Origin: Pseudomonas baltica
Lineage (GTDB): Bacteria > Pseudomonadota > Gammaproteobacteria > Pseudomonadales > Pseudomonadaceae
Direction: 5' to 3'
Assembly (NCBI RefSeq): GCF_014235765.1
Contig: NZ_JACMYH010000006.1
Location: 1-64,000 of the forward strand
Length of the DNA stretch: 64,000 nt
Below, piece after piece: positions 27,741-36,567 of the stretch (the stretch's first letter is position 1; each line of letters begins with the position of its first letter). The notes beneath the pieces are model-generated. The model was given only the letters and a program-made list of their open reading frames with translations, searched no databases and had not been told where the DNA came from. The position numbers were made by a program, and so were the translations under genes.

Positions 27741-28778
27741 CTATTCTGCGGGCAGGCTCAGCCGTTGGCCGGCCATCAGCAACGACAACCGCGACAGGCC
27801 TATCCATACCGACCCAGGCGCCTGGCCCTTGATCTGCGCGTCGATGCGCTGCGCATCCTGCAGCAGCTGTGCCCAGCGCAGCGCCGAATGCCGCTGCAGA
27901 GCCTTGCTCATCAATGGCTTGCGCTTGTCCCACACTGGCGGACGGGCCTGGCTGAAGGCCTTGTCCAACGGTACGCCCTGGCTGTACTGCTGCGACAGGC
28001 TGGCCAGCAAGCGCAGCTCACGGGCCAGCGCCCAGAGAATGACGGGTGGCTCGACACCCTCGCCACGCAGCCCTTCGAGCATGCGCAAGGCGTGTTCGGC
28101 CTGGCCGTTGAGGATCGCGTCGATAAGGCCGAACACGTCGAATCGGGCGCTGTCGGCAACCGCCGATTGCACCGTCTCCAGGGTAATCTGATTGCCCTCG
28201 GCGAGCAGCTTGAGTTTCTCGATTTCCTGCGCCGCCGCCAACAGGTTGCCTTCCACCCGAGCGGCGATCAGCTCGACCGCATCCGGTTGCGCAGCCAGCC
28301 CAGCCTGGGCCAGGCGCTGGCGGATCCACTGCGGCAACTGCTGCGCATCGACCGGCCAGATCTGCACGAACTGGGTCTGCGCGCCCTCCACCAGCGCCTT
28401 GCCCCACTTGGTTTTCTGCGCACTGCCGTCCAGTTTGGGCAGGCTGATCAACAGCACGGTATCTTCGGCAGGCCGCGAGCAATACTCGATCAGCGCTGCA
28501 GCGCCCTTGTCGCCTGGCTTGCCCGACGGCAGGCGCAGTTCCAGCAGGCGTCGCTCGGCGAACAGCGACAGGCTGGCGCCGGCCTGCAGCAGCGTGCCCC
28601 AATCGAAATTGTTGTCGGCGCTGAACACCTGGCGCTCGTCGAAGCCCTGCTGGCGCGCCGCCGCGCGAATGGCGTCGGCCGCCTCCTGACAGAGCAGCGG
28701 ATCGTCGCCACTCACCACGTAGACGGGCGCGAGCGGCCCTTGCAGGTGCTTGCCGAGTTGGGCGGGGCTGATCTTCAT
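27741..28778 (-). CDS. holA: DNA polymerase III delta subunit
   Basis: 345 residues from the ATG at 28778 (MKISPAQLGKHLQGPLAPVY), the normal size. The pattern YVVSGDDPLLCQEAADAIR and the ERRLLELRLPSGKPGDKGA segment are typical of HolA, which opens the beta clamp in the clamp loader. It lies downstream of leuS and lptE on the same strand, an order conserved in gamma-proteobacteria. The terminator between lptE and holA may be leaky. Confidence 0.95.
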   Translation of the reverse strand: MKISPAQLGKHLQGPLAPVYVVSGDDPLLCQEAADAIRAAARQQGFDERQVFSADNNFDWGTLLQAGASLSLFAERRLLELRLPSGKPGDKGAAALIEYCSRPAEDTVLLISLPKLDGSAQKTKWGKALVEGAQTQFVQIWPVDAQQLPQWIRQRLAQAGLAAQPDAVELIAARVEGNLLAAAQEIEKLKLLAEGNQITLETVQSAVADSARFDVFGLIDAILNGQAEHALRMLEGLRGEGVEPPVILWALARELRLLASLSQQYSQGVPLDKAFSQARPPVWDKRKPLMSKALQRHSALRWAQLLQDAQRIDAQIKGQAPGSVWIGLSRLSLLMAGQRLSLPAE

Positions 28779-28822
28779 GGACGCATCGACAGGATTCAAA
28801 TCTTCACGGGGGCAATGACAGC

Positions 28823-28845
28823 GAAAAGGGCGCCTGAGCGCCCTT
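28823..28845 (-). terminator. Hairpin between lptE and holA
   Basis: AAGGGCGC (28826-28833) and GCGCCCTT (28838-28845) pair around a 4-base loop; on the minus strand the stem is followed by TTTT then CGC. It looks like a weak intrinsic terminator or attenuator after lptE. Confidence 0.5.
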
Positions 28846-28852
28846 GTCTGCC

Positions 28853-29458
28853 TTACTGGTTGGGAATCTGGATCGGCGACTGCTGTGGCGTCGAATCCAT
28901 CACGCGCTGAGCTTCGGCAGCAGCGTCGGCTTCAGCCTTGGCACGGGCGTTGGCGTCCACCTGGAGCTTTTCCAGCTGTGCAGGGGTGATCTGCTGCAGA
29001 CGCAGCATCATGCGCTGCACCAGTTCGTTGCGCATTTCACGGCGCACCTGGCTCGCCTCCTGATCGGAGCCGGTCAGGTTGTTGCCGTCGTGAACGTAAA
29101 CCTTCTGCACTTCGAGCTTGTCGTTGAGCAGCGTCAGGTTGTTCTGCCCGCGGATCTCGTACTGCAGCGTGTTGCTCAACTCGTACTCGGACGAGCGCGC
29201 CGAACCGCTGTAGCTGGCCGTGCGCTGGTCGCCACGCTCGTCCACCAGGTCCAGGGTGTATGGAGCGCCGCTGGCCACGTTGACGCCGCTGCCCTGCAGC
29301 GCCTTGCGCAGTTGCACCACGGTCTGGCCGTAGGCGTCGCGGGCAGTGAGGTTGAGTTCCTTGATGGCCAGCTGGTTGGTGCCGGTACCCCGGAGCTGGA
29401 AACCACAGGCGCTCAGCAGGACAGCCAGGCCCATAACCAGCAGATTGCGTTTGATCAT
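28853..29458 (-). CDS. lptE: LPS-assembly lipoprotein LptE
   Basis: 201 residues. The signal peptide ends in the lipobox LLSAC (Cys18) followed by GFQLRGTG, the LptE hallmark. LptE plugs LptD in the outer membrane and helps insert LPS. The C-terminal tail is Ala/Glu/Asp-rich (DANARAKAEADAAAEAQ). It follows leuS by 72 bases, in which a GC-rich stem without a T tail is seen (29503-29524). Confidence 0.95.
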   Translation of the reverse strand: MIKRNLLVMGLAVLLSACGFQLRGTGTNQLAIKELNLTARDAYGQTVVQLRKALQGSGVNVASGAPYTLDLVDERGDQRTASYSGSARSSEYELSNTLQYEIRGQNNLTLLNDKLEVQKVYVHDGNNLTGSDQEASQVRREMRNELVQRMMLRLQQITPAQLEKLQVDANARAKAEADAAAEAQRVMDSTPQQSPIQIPNQ

Positions 29459-29530
29459 CTTGTTGCTCCCTTGAAACCTTGTTGGCTGTGGCGTGCTTGA
29501 CGGGCGCCCGATGAAACGGGCGCCGGTCGA

Positions 29531-32137
29531 TCAGCTGGCGACGATGTTGACCAGTTTACCCGGTACGACGATGACCTTGCGGATGGTCAGGCCGTCGGTG
29601 AAACGCAGCACGTTCTCGTTGACCCGTGCGGCGGCTTCGATCTCTTCGCGGCTGGCGCTGGCAGGCATGTCGATCTGCCCACGCAGCTTGCCGTTGACCT
29701 GGATGACCAGCTGCAGGCTGTCCTGCACCAGCGCCGATTCGTCCAGCGTCGGCCAGTTGGCGTCGATCACGGCGTCTGTGTGGCCCAGTTGCTGCCACAG
29801 CTCATGGCTGATGTGCGGAGTGATCGGCGCCAGCAGCAAGGTCACGGCTTCCAGGCCCTCGTGCAGCAAGGCACGGTCCTGGTCGGTGGCCTGCGGGGCT
29901 TTTTCCAGCACGTTCATCAGGGTCATCACCTGGGCGATGGCCGTGTTGAACTTGTGGTTCTGGCCCACGTCCTGGCTGGCCTGCTTGATCGCCAGGTGAA
30001 TGGCGCGGCGAATGGCCTTCTGCTCGTCATCGAGCGCGGCGACGTCGAGGGGCGCGTGCGAACCCTGGCCAACATGGGCCTGGGCCAGACGCCAGACGCG
30101 CTTGAGGAAGCGGTGCGAGCCTTCCACGCCGGAGTCGGACCATTCCAGGCTCATGTCGGGTGGCGAGGCGAACATCATGAACAGGCGGCAGGTGTCGGCG
30201 CCGTACTGGTCGATCATCGATTGCGGGTCGACGCCGTTGTTCTTCGACTTGGCCATCTTCTCGGTGCCGCCGATTTCCACCGGCAGGCCGTCGCTGATGA
30301 GCTTGGCCGAGATGATCTTGGCCTTGGCATCGCGTACCAATTCGACGTCGGCCGGGTTGAACCAGGTCTTGCTGCCGTTGGCTTCGAGACGGTAGTAGGT
30401 TTCGGCGATGACCATGCCCTGAGTGAGCAGGTTCTTGAACGGCTCGTTGGAGCTGACCAGGCCTTCGTCGCGCATCAGCTTGTGGAAGAAGCGTGCGTAC
30501 AGCAGGTGCAGGATCGCGTGCTCGATACCGCCGATGTACTGGTCCACGGGCAGCCAATGGTTCGCCGCTGCGGGGTCGACCATGCCGCCTTCATAATGCG
30601 GCGATGCGTAGCGGGCGAAGTACCAGGACGATTCCACGAAGGTGTCCATGGTGTCGGTTTCGCGCTTGGCCGGCGCGCCGCATTTTGGACAGCTGCACTC
30701 GTAGAACTGGGGCATGCGCGCCAACGGCGAACCGGCGCCATCGGGGACGACGTCTTCGGGCAACACGACCGGCAGTTGATCTTCCGGGACCGGCACGTCG
30801 CCGCAGGCGTCGCAGTGCACGATCGGAATCGGGCAGCCCCAGTAGCGCTGGCGGCTGATGCCCCAGTCGCGCAGGCGGAACTGGGTACGCGACTTGCCCA
30901 GGTCCTTCTTGATCAAGGCCACTTCGATGGCATCGAAAGCGCCTTCGAAATCGAGCCCGTCGAAGTCGCCGGAGTTGATCAGCGGACCGTGCTCGTTGTA
31001 GGCAGCCAGCCACGGCGCAGGCGTCAGGTCGCCTGCGCTGGTGCGCACCACCGGCTTGATCGGCAGGTCGTACTTCAAGGCGAACTCGAAGTCGCGCTCG
31101 TCGTGGGCCGGCACGGCCATGACCGCGCCGTCGCCGTAGTGCATCAGTACGTAGTTGGCGACCCAGACTGGCAGCTTCTCGCCACTGAGCGGGTGCTCGA
31201 CGAACAGCGTGGTCGGCATCCCGCGTTTTTCCTGGGTGGCCACGTCGGCCTCGGCCACGCTGCCGCTCTTGCACTCGTCGATGAACGCCTGCAGCGCAGA
31301 ATCGGAGCGTGCTGCCAGGGTGGCCAGGGGGTGCTCCGCAGCGACGGCCACGTAGGTGGCGCCCATCAGCGTGTCGGGACGGGTGGTGAAAACCTTCAGC
31401 GTGCCGGCTTCGCCAATGGAGGCCTGGTGGTAAGGGAACTGGACTTCCATGCCCTTGGACTTGCCGATCCAGTTGCGCTGCATGGTCTTGACCTGTTCCG
31501 GCCAGCCCGGCAGTTCGTCGAGGCTTTCCAGCAGCTCATCGGCGTATGCAGTGATCTTGAAGTAGTACATCGGTATTTCGCGCTTCTCGATCAGCGCGCC
31601 CGAACGCCAGCCACGACCGTCGATGACCTGCTCGTTGGCCAGTACCGTCTGGTCGACCGGGTCCCAGTTCACGGTGCCGTTCTTGCGGTAGATCACGCCT
31701 TTTTCGAACAGGCGGGTGAACAGCCACTGCTCCCAGCGATAGTAGTCGGGCTTGCAGGTGGTGACTTCGCGCGACCAGTCGATGGCCAGGCCCAGGCTCT
31801 TGAGCTGGGTCTTCATGTAGGCGATGTTTTCGTAGGTCCACTTGGCCGGCGCGACGTTGTTCTTCATGGCCGCGTTTTCCGCCGGCATGCCGAACGCATC
31901 CCAGCCCATCGGCTGCAGGACGTTCTTGCCCTGCATGCGCTGGTAGCGCGCGATCACGTCGCCGATGGTGTAGTTGCGCACGTGCCCCATGTGCAGTTTG
32001 CCGCTGGGGTAGGGGAACATCGACAGGCAGTAGTACGTGTCCTTGCCTGGCTGTTCACTCACTTCAAAAGACTTCTTCGCATCCCAGAAAGACTGGGCGG
32101 CGGCTTCGATTTCGCGGGGCTGATAGAGTTCGTGCAT
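29531..32137 (-). CDS. leuS: Leucyl-tRNA synthetase
   Basis: 868 residues from the ATG at 32137 (MHELYQPREIEAAAQSFWDA). Class I signature motifs are both present: the HIGH-type MFPYPSGKLHMGHVRNY and the KMSKS-type EKMAKSKNNGVDPQ. A CP1 editing domain lies between them. The open frame continues upstream of 32137, but the added sequence is not LeuS-like and this start matches family length. It is divergent from the small plus-strand gene at 32388. Confidence 0.98.
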   Translation of the reverse strand: MHELYQPREIEAAAQSFWDAKKSFEVSEQPGKDTYYCLSMFPYPSGKLHMGHVRNYTIGDVIARYQRMQGKNVLQPMGWDAFGMPAENAAMKNNVAPAKWTYENIAYMKTQLKSLGLAIDWSREVTTCKPDYYRWEQWLFTRLFEKGVIYRKNGTVNWDPVDQTVLANEQVIDGRGWRSGALIEKREIPMYYFKITAYADELLESLDELPGWPEQVKTMQRNWIGKSKGMEVQFPYHQASIGEAGTLKVFTTRPDTLMGATYVAVAAEHPLATLAARSDSALQAFIDECKSGSVAEADVATQEKRGMPTTLFVEHPLSGEKLPVWVANYVLMHYGDGAVMAVPAHDERDFEFALKYDLPIKPVVRTSAGDLTPAPWLAAYNEHGPLINSGDFDGLDFEGAFDAIEVALIKKDLGKSRTQFRLRDWGISRQRYWGCPIPIVHCDACGDVPVPEDQLPVVLPEDVVPDGAGSPLARMPQFYECSCPKCGAPAKRETDTMDTFVESSWYFARYASPHYEGGMVDPAAANHWLPVDQYIGGIEHAILHLLYARFFHKLMRDEGLVSSNEPFKNLLTQGMVIAETYYRLEANGSKTWFNPADVELVRDAKAKIISAKLISDGLPVEIGGTEKMAKSKNNGVDPQSMIDQYGADTCRLFMMFASPPDMSLEWSDSGVEGSHRFLKRVWRLAQAHVGQGSHAPLDVAALDDEQKAIRRAIHLAIKQASQDVGQNHKFNTAIAQVMTLMNVLEKAPQATDQDRALLHEGLEAVTLLLAPITPHISHELWQQLGHTDAVIDANWPTLDESALVQDSLQLVIQVNGKLRGQIDMPASASREEIEAAARVNENVLRFTDGLTIRKVIVVPGKLVNIVAS

Positions 32138-32387
32138 GGCTACTTTGCGCTGAGAAATGGGTGACCTTATCCGGCAGCTGCTAAATAGGCTGAGCCTGTT
32201 GGCAAGGTACGATGATATTAAACGCCGTAGCATACATGACCCCCCTCTATCGAGGGAAACCTTGATTGCAGCTGCCGGGAAGTGGCAGGCACTTGACGCA
32301 TTCCGTTGGTCGCTGCAACCGGCTGATTTTCCAGCCAGCGCTAAGCTGATGAAGCAAAGAACGTTTTTTCTCAAGTGAGGTGAGCGA

Positions 32388-32726
32388 ATGCTGGAGCCGC
32401 CTATCAAAGCCACGCAGCCCGATGTCTACGAGCGACTCATCGACCGCTTGGGGCTAGCCCTGGATGTGGCCCGCACTGCGGTGCGCCTGCGCGATGAAAA
32501 ACCTGCGGAACTGGAGTTGCGCGGTTTGAGCCGGGCCGAATACGAACTGATCGATGCCTACCTGCAAGCCTGTGGCGAACGCGTCTGCGTCGAGCCCCAG
32601 GCTCCGGCTCCGGCCCCGGTCGCGCCTGCGCTGAAGCCGTCGGCGAAAGTGTACTGGCTGCACGAGCACGATCGGCGCCGTTCGCCAATCGGCAAGCACG
32701 GTCACGGGTATTCGGGAAAGTCGTGA
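32388..32726 (+). CDS. Conserved hypothetical protein
   Basis: 112 residues with a good AGGTGAG ribosome binding site. The N-terminal 65 residues are helical and charged (LIDRLGLALDVARTAVRLRD, ELRGLSRAEYELIDAYLQAC); the middle is a Pro/Ala linker (QAPAPAPVAPALKPS) and the end is basic (EHDRRRSPIGKHGHGYSGKS). I do not recognise a domain. A gene of similar size occupies this place next to leuS in P. aeruginosa as far as I recall. It is divergent from leuS across 250 bases. Confidence 0.75.
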   Translation: MLEPPIKATQPDVYERLIDRLGLALDVARTAVRLRDEKPAELELRGLSRAEYELIDAYLQACGERVCVEPQAPAPAPVAPALKPSAKVYWLHEHDRRRSPIGKHGHGYSGKS

Positions 32727-32762
32727 CGGCAGTTGTTCGTCATCGTGGCAACCCTTAGGCTT

Positions 32763-32791
32763 CGGGCATCTTCTGGAGATGCCCGATGTTT
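32763..32791 (+). promoter_or_regulatory. Hairpin covering the ribosome binding site of the DUF218 gene
   Basis: CGGGCATC (32763-32770) pairs with GATGCCCG (32778-32785); the loop TTCTGGA and first stem base hold the TGGAG ribosome binding site. The start codon ATG (32786) follows at once, then TTTT. The structure can act as a terminator for the upstream gene or as a lid on translation of the downstream one. Confidence 0.6.
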
Positions 32792-33550
32792 TCCCGCTTT
32801 GTGCTCAAACAGCTGTTATTGCCCCCCGGTATCTTTCTCGTCCTATTGTTGGCCGGCTGGTGGCTGCGCCGTCGTTGGCCGCGCCTGGCCGGGGCCTGTT
32901 TCGTGGTCGGGCTGGGCGGGCTGTGGTTGATGAGCCTGCCGGTGGTGGTGCAGGGTGCGGCCGGCTGGCTGGAAGACCAGCCGGCACTGCCTGTGCAAGC
33001 GTGGAGCAGCCTGGCGCAGCGTGCCGACGCCATCGTCATTCTCGGCGCCGGTCGCGAGCGCGGCGACCCGGCCTGGGACGGCATCGACCAGCCCACCGGC
33101 GTCGCGCTCGAGCGGGTTCGCTATGCGGCGCGGCTGGCCAAGGCATCCGGGTTGCCGGTGCTGACGTCCGGAGGCTTGCACTTCGGCTCGCCGCCCAGCG
33201 AAGCGTGGATCATGGCGCAGTCGTTGCGCGACGATTTCGGCACTTCCGCGCGCTGGATGGAAGAGCGCAGCCGCACGACCTGGGAGAACGCCCGGTTCAG
33301 CGCCGAACTGCTTGCCCAGCATGGCATCAAGCGTGTGGTGGTGGTGACCCAGGCCTGGCACATGCAGCGCTCGCGCTGGAGCTTCGAGCAGAACGGGTTG
33401 GAAGTGGTGCCGGCACCGGTGGGGTTCCTGGGCGCCGACAATGCAAGGCCGCTGGGAGGCTGGCTGCCTGAGAGCAAAGCCATCTGGCAGAACGGCCAGC
33501 TGCTCAACGAGGCGGTGGGGTTGGTTGGGTACAAGATGTTTTATCGGTGA
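32786..33550 (+). CDS. DUF218 / YdcF-SanA-ElyC-type membrane protein
   Basis: 254 residues. Two membrane segments at the N-terminus (about 10-25 and 33-55), then a DUF218 domain: RADAIVILGAGRERGDP, PVLTSGG, EERSRTTWENARFSAELL with the family's Glu-Asn pair, and RVVVVTQAWHMQRSRWSFE. ElyC/SanA relatives affect envelope integrity and undecaprenyl-carrier supply; the substrate is not established. Ribosome binding site in a hairpin loop (see the structure at 32763). Confidence 0.85.
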   Translation: MFSRFVLKQLLLPPGIFLVLLLAGWWLRRRWPRLAGACFVVGLGGLWLMSLPVVVQGAAGWLEDQPALPVQAWSSLAQRADAIVILGAGRERGDPAWDGIDQPTGVALERVRYAARLAKASGLPVLTSGGLHFGSPPSEAWIMAQSLRDDFGTSARWMEERSRTTWENARFSAELLAQHGIKRVVVVTQAWHMQRSRWSFEQNGLEVVPAPVGFLGADNARPLGGWLPESKAIWQNGQLLNEAVGLVGYKMFYR

Positions 33551-33557
33551 TCTTGAG

Positions 33558-33656
33558 GGCCTCTTCGCGGGCAGAGGGCTCGCCGCCCGCCCCGCGCCCA
33601 CAAAGAACGGGCTACAACACGAACCGGTGGGAGCGGCCTCTGCCCGCGAAGAGGCC
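33558..33656. repeat. REP-like inverted repeat, GCCTCTTCGCGGGCAGAGG type
   Basis: A 20-base sequence at 33558-33577 (GGCCTCTTCGCGGGCAGAGG) reappears in perfect inverse at 33637-33656. It lies between the DUF218 and lnt genes, which are convergent, and could also act as a terminator for both. Confidence 0.75.
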
Positions 33657-33669
33657 AGCACAAACGCCA

Positions 33670-35187
33670 TCAAACCCTGCCAGCAGCCCTTCTACGCAGC
33701 AACGCCCAACCCAGCAGCAATACGCACACTACTGTCATCGGCCACGAGCGCAGCAATAGATAAGGCGTCAAACCCTGCATGGGCGTCACCTCCCCATACA
33801 GCACCGCCTCTTCGAACTGCGGCACCTGAGTGGTGATGCTGCCGAACGGATCGATCAGCGCCGTGACCCCATTGTTGGTAGCGCGAATCATCCAGCGCCC
33901 GGCCTCCAGCGCGCGCATCTGCGCCATCTGCAGGTGTTGCAGCGGACCTATCGAGGTGCCGAACCAGGTGTCGTTGCTGATCGTCAGCAGCAGGTCGCTG
34001 CGCGCAGCCATGCTCGCCGCCAATTCCGGATACACCACTTCGTAGCAGATGAACGGCGCGATCCGATACCCCTTGGCCTGCAGCAACGGCTGGTCGGCCG
34101 GGCCGCGGGCGAAGTCGGACATGGGCAGGTCGAAAAACGCGATCAGGCCGCGCAGCAGATCCTGCAAGGGCACGTATTCACCGAAGGGTACGAGCTTCTG
34201 CTTGCGATACAGGCCTTCGCCTTCACCCACCACGGTGATGCCGTTATAGAACCGGCGCTGCCCGTCCTCGACCTGGCGAATGGGGACGCCGGTGATCAAC
34301 GCCGAATGACGGTCGCTGGCAAACCGGCCCATCACGGCCAGATAGCCCTGGGCCGAGTCCATGAGCACCGGCACCGCCGTTTCCGGCCAGACGATGATAT
34401 CCGCCGGCTTGGAGGCGAATGTCTTGTCGCGGTACAGCTGCAGTTGATGGTCGACCGCTTCGGGGTTCCATTTGATGCTCTGGGCAATGTTGCCCTGCAC
34501 TGCGGCCACCGTGAGTGGCTCGCCCGCGGGTGCCGTCCACCCGTGCCCCTTGAATGCCAGGCCCAACAGCCAGGGCGCCAGCAGCAGGATCACGCCTGCG
34601 GCCAACAACGGCTTGCGCTCGCGCAGGCGCGACAGGTTGCACAACAGCGCTGCGCTCAGGGCCAGGGCAAAGGACACCAGCCACATGCCGCCCATGGGTG
34701 CAAGGCCGGCGAGCGGGCCGTGCAGCTGGCTGTAGCCACTGTAGAGCCAGGGAAAACCGGTCAGAAACCAGCCGCGGAACGCTTCCTGGCCCAGCCACAA
34801 GGCAGCGAAGGCAAGCGCGTCGGCCAATGGCGCATCGGTGCGCCGGAACCAACGCGCCCAGGCCCAGGCGGGCAGGGCGAAGAACAGTGCCACGGCGGCG
34901 ACGAAGCCGAGCATCAGCAGCGCCGCCAGCACCACCGACGCACCGCCGTAGGTGTGGATGCTGACGTAGATCCAGCTGGTGCCGGCACCGAACAGGCCGA
35001 AGCCATAGCACCAGCCACGGCCCAGCGCCTGGCGTGGTTTCAACTCGCGCAGACCAAGGTAGAACAGGGCCAGCGAAAGCAGGGCCAGCGGCCAGATATC
35101 GAATGGGGCCAGGAACAGCGGGGTCAACCCGCCGGCCGCCATGGCCAGCAGGTTACCGGGCCAGCCGGGGCGGGTGATCCAGCGCAT
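33670..35187 (-). CDS. lnt: Apolipoprotein N-acyltransferase
   Basis: 505 residues. Six or more N-terminal membrane helices, then a nitrilase-like periplasmic domain with the catalytic triad: Glu in VWPETAVP, Lys in RKQKLVPFGEYVP and Cys in FICYEVVYPE. Lnt adds the third acyl chain to lipoproteins in the inner membrane so that they can leave for the outer membrane. It is followed upstream by corC, 33 bases away, in the conserved lnt-corC-ybeY-phoH-miaB string. Confidence 0.97.
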   Translation of the reverse strand: MRWITRPGWPGNLLAMAAGGLTPLFLAPFDIWPLALLSLALFYLGLRELKPRQALGRGWCYGFGLFGAGTSWIYVSIHTYGGASVVLAALLMLGFVAAVALFFALPAWAWARWFRRTDAPLADALAFAALWLGQEAFRGWFLTGFPWLYSGYSQLHGPLAGLAPMGGMWLVSFALALSAALLCNLSRLRERKPLLAAGVILLLAPWLLGLAFKGHGWTAPAGEPLTVAAVQGNIAQSIKWNPEAVDHQLQLYRDKTFASKPADIIVWPETAVPVLMDSAQGYLAVMGRFASDRHSALITGVPIRQVEDGQRRFYNGITVVGEGEGLYRKQKLVPFGEYVPLQDLLRGLIAFFDLPMSDFARGPADQPLLQAKGYRIAPFICYEVVYPELAASMAARSDLLLTISNDTWFGTSIGPLQHLQMAQMRALEAGRWMIRATNNGVTALIDPFGSITTQVPQFEEAVLYGEVTPMQGLTPYLLLRSWPMTVVCVLLLGWALLRRRAAGRV

Positions 35188-35220
35188 TATTTTCCTTAAC
35201 GAGGAGTCTGGGCAGAGGCC

Positions 35221-36060
35221 TCAGCGAGCGATTGGCGTAAGGCGCAGCAAATGGATGCGGCGGCTGTCGGCATTGAGGATGCGAAAGCGATAGGCACCGA
35301 TCTCGGTCGTCTCGTTGCGCTTGGGCAGATGGCCGAAGGCACTCATCACCAGGCCGCCGACGGTGTCGAATTCGTCGTCTGAGAACTGGCTTTCGAAGAA
35401 CTCGTTGAAGTTCTCGATCGGCGTCAGCGCCTTGATCAGGAAGTCACCGCTGGGCAGCGGCTTGATGTAGCTGTCTTCCTCGACGTCGTGCTCGTCCTCG
35501 ATGTCGCCGACGATCTGTTCCAGCACGTCCTCGATGGTCACCAGGCCCGCCACACCGCCGTATTCGTCGATGACGATGGCCATGTGATTGTGGTTGGCGC
35601 GGAACTCGCGCAGCAGCACGTTCAGGCGCTTGGACTCGGGCACGAAGGTGGCCGGACGCAGCAGGTCCTTGATATTGAAGTTCGCGTGGTCGTTCTGCAG
35701 GATCAGCGGCAGCAAGTCCTTGGCCAGCAGCACGCCGATCACGTCGTCGTGATTCTCGCCGACCACCGGGTAGCGCGAGTGCGCAGCGTCGATGACCGCG
35801 GGCAGGAATTCCTGCAGCGTCTGGGTGGACTTGATGCTGATCAGCTGCGAGCGCGGCACCATGATGTCGCGCACTTGCAGGTCGGCGACCTGGATGGCGC
35901 CTTCCACGATGGTCAATGCTTCGCTGTCCAGGAGCTTGTTCTGGTGCGCTTCGCGCAGCAGTTCCAGCAGTTCCTGGCGGTTCTTGGGCTCATGGGCAAA
36001 AGCCTGGGTCAGTTTACCCAACCATGACTTCTGCCCGTTGCTCGATCGATCTTCGCTCAT
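35221..36060 (-). CDS. corC: Magnesium and cobalt efflux / CorC_HlyC family protein
   Basis: 279 residues. Two CBS domains (VRDIMVPRSQLISIK near residues 60-75 and MAIVIDEYGGVAGLVTIEDVLE near 160-182), then a CorC_HlyC C-terminal domain. There is no membrane domain. Family members are linked to cobalt/magnesium resistance in E. coli and Salmonella. It lies between ybeY and lnt, 6 bases after the ybeY stop. Confidence 0.95.
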   Translation of the reverse strand: MSEDRSSNGQKSWLGKLTQAFAHEPKNRQELLELLREAHQNKLLDSEALTIVEGAIQVADLQVRDIMVPRSQLISIKSTQTLQEFLPAVIDAAHSRYPVVGENHDDVIGVLLAKDLLPLILQNDHANFNIKDLLRPATFVPESKRLNVLLREFRANHNHMAIVIDEYGGVAGLVTIEDVLEQIVGDIEDEHDVEEDSYIKPLPSGDFLIKALTPIENFNEFFESQFSDDEFDTVGGLVMSAFGHLPKRNETTEIGAYRFRILNADSRRIHLLRLTPIAR

Positions 36061-36066
36061 AGCCCT

Positions 36067-36567
36067 TTACTCGTGATCCTTGCCAATTGCTTTGGTGGGG
36101 GTGTCGTCGACGTGTTCGTCGGCGGCATAGGGGTCCGGATGACCCAATTGTGCAAGCAACTCTCGTTCCAGTGCTTCCATTTCCTCGGCCTCATCGTCGT
36201 CGATGTGGTCGTAGCCCAGCAGGTGCAGGCAGCCGTGCATCACCAGATGCGCCCAGTGGGCGTCCAGGGCCTTGCCCTGTTCGGCGGCTTCGCGTTCCAC
36301 CACCGGCACACAGATGACCAGGTCGCCCAGCAACGGGATGTCGAGCATCTCGTCCGGCACGTCCGCAGGGAATGAAAGCACGTTGGTTGCGTAATCTTTG
36401 TGACGATAGGTCAGATTCAGCTCGCGGCCTTCGGTTTCATCGACCAAGCGAATGGTCATCTCCGAATCGGCGCTGCGCTGGCGCAACGCCAGCTCGCACC
36501 AGCGGCGGAACTCGGCGTCGCTCGGGCCAGGCGCGGTGCTGGCCCGTTGCAGGTCAAGCTCAAGCAT
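36067..36567 (-). CDS. ybeY: Endoribonuclease YbeY, 16S rRNA 3'-end maturation
   Basis: 166 residues. The metal-binding motif HGCLHLLGYDH (HGxLHLxGYDH) is intact near residues 110-126, and TNVLSFPAD near 61-69 is typical. YbeY matures 16S rRNA and takes part in ribosome quality control. It overlaps the end of phoH by 8 bases, so the two are translationally coupled. Confidence 0.97.
   Translation of the reverse strand: MLELDLQRASTAPGPSDAEFRRWCELALRQRSADSEMTIRLVDETEGRELNLTYRHKDYATNVLSFPADVPDEMLDIPLLGDLVICVPVVEREAAEQGKALDAHWAHLVMHGCLHLLGYDHIDDDEAEEMEALERELLAQLGHPDPYAADEHVDDTPTKAIGKDHE

Noticed and set aside
29780..32164. A very long plus-strand open frame (794 codons) over leuS
   Set aside because: It lies wholly antisense to leuS, a gene with clear synthetase motifs. 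Long antisense frames are expected in GC-rich DNA and the product is low in complexity.
32138..32413. Upstream extension of leuS
   Set aside because: The extra 92 residues are not LeuS-like and overlap the divergent promoter region and the start of the neighbouring gene.
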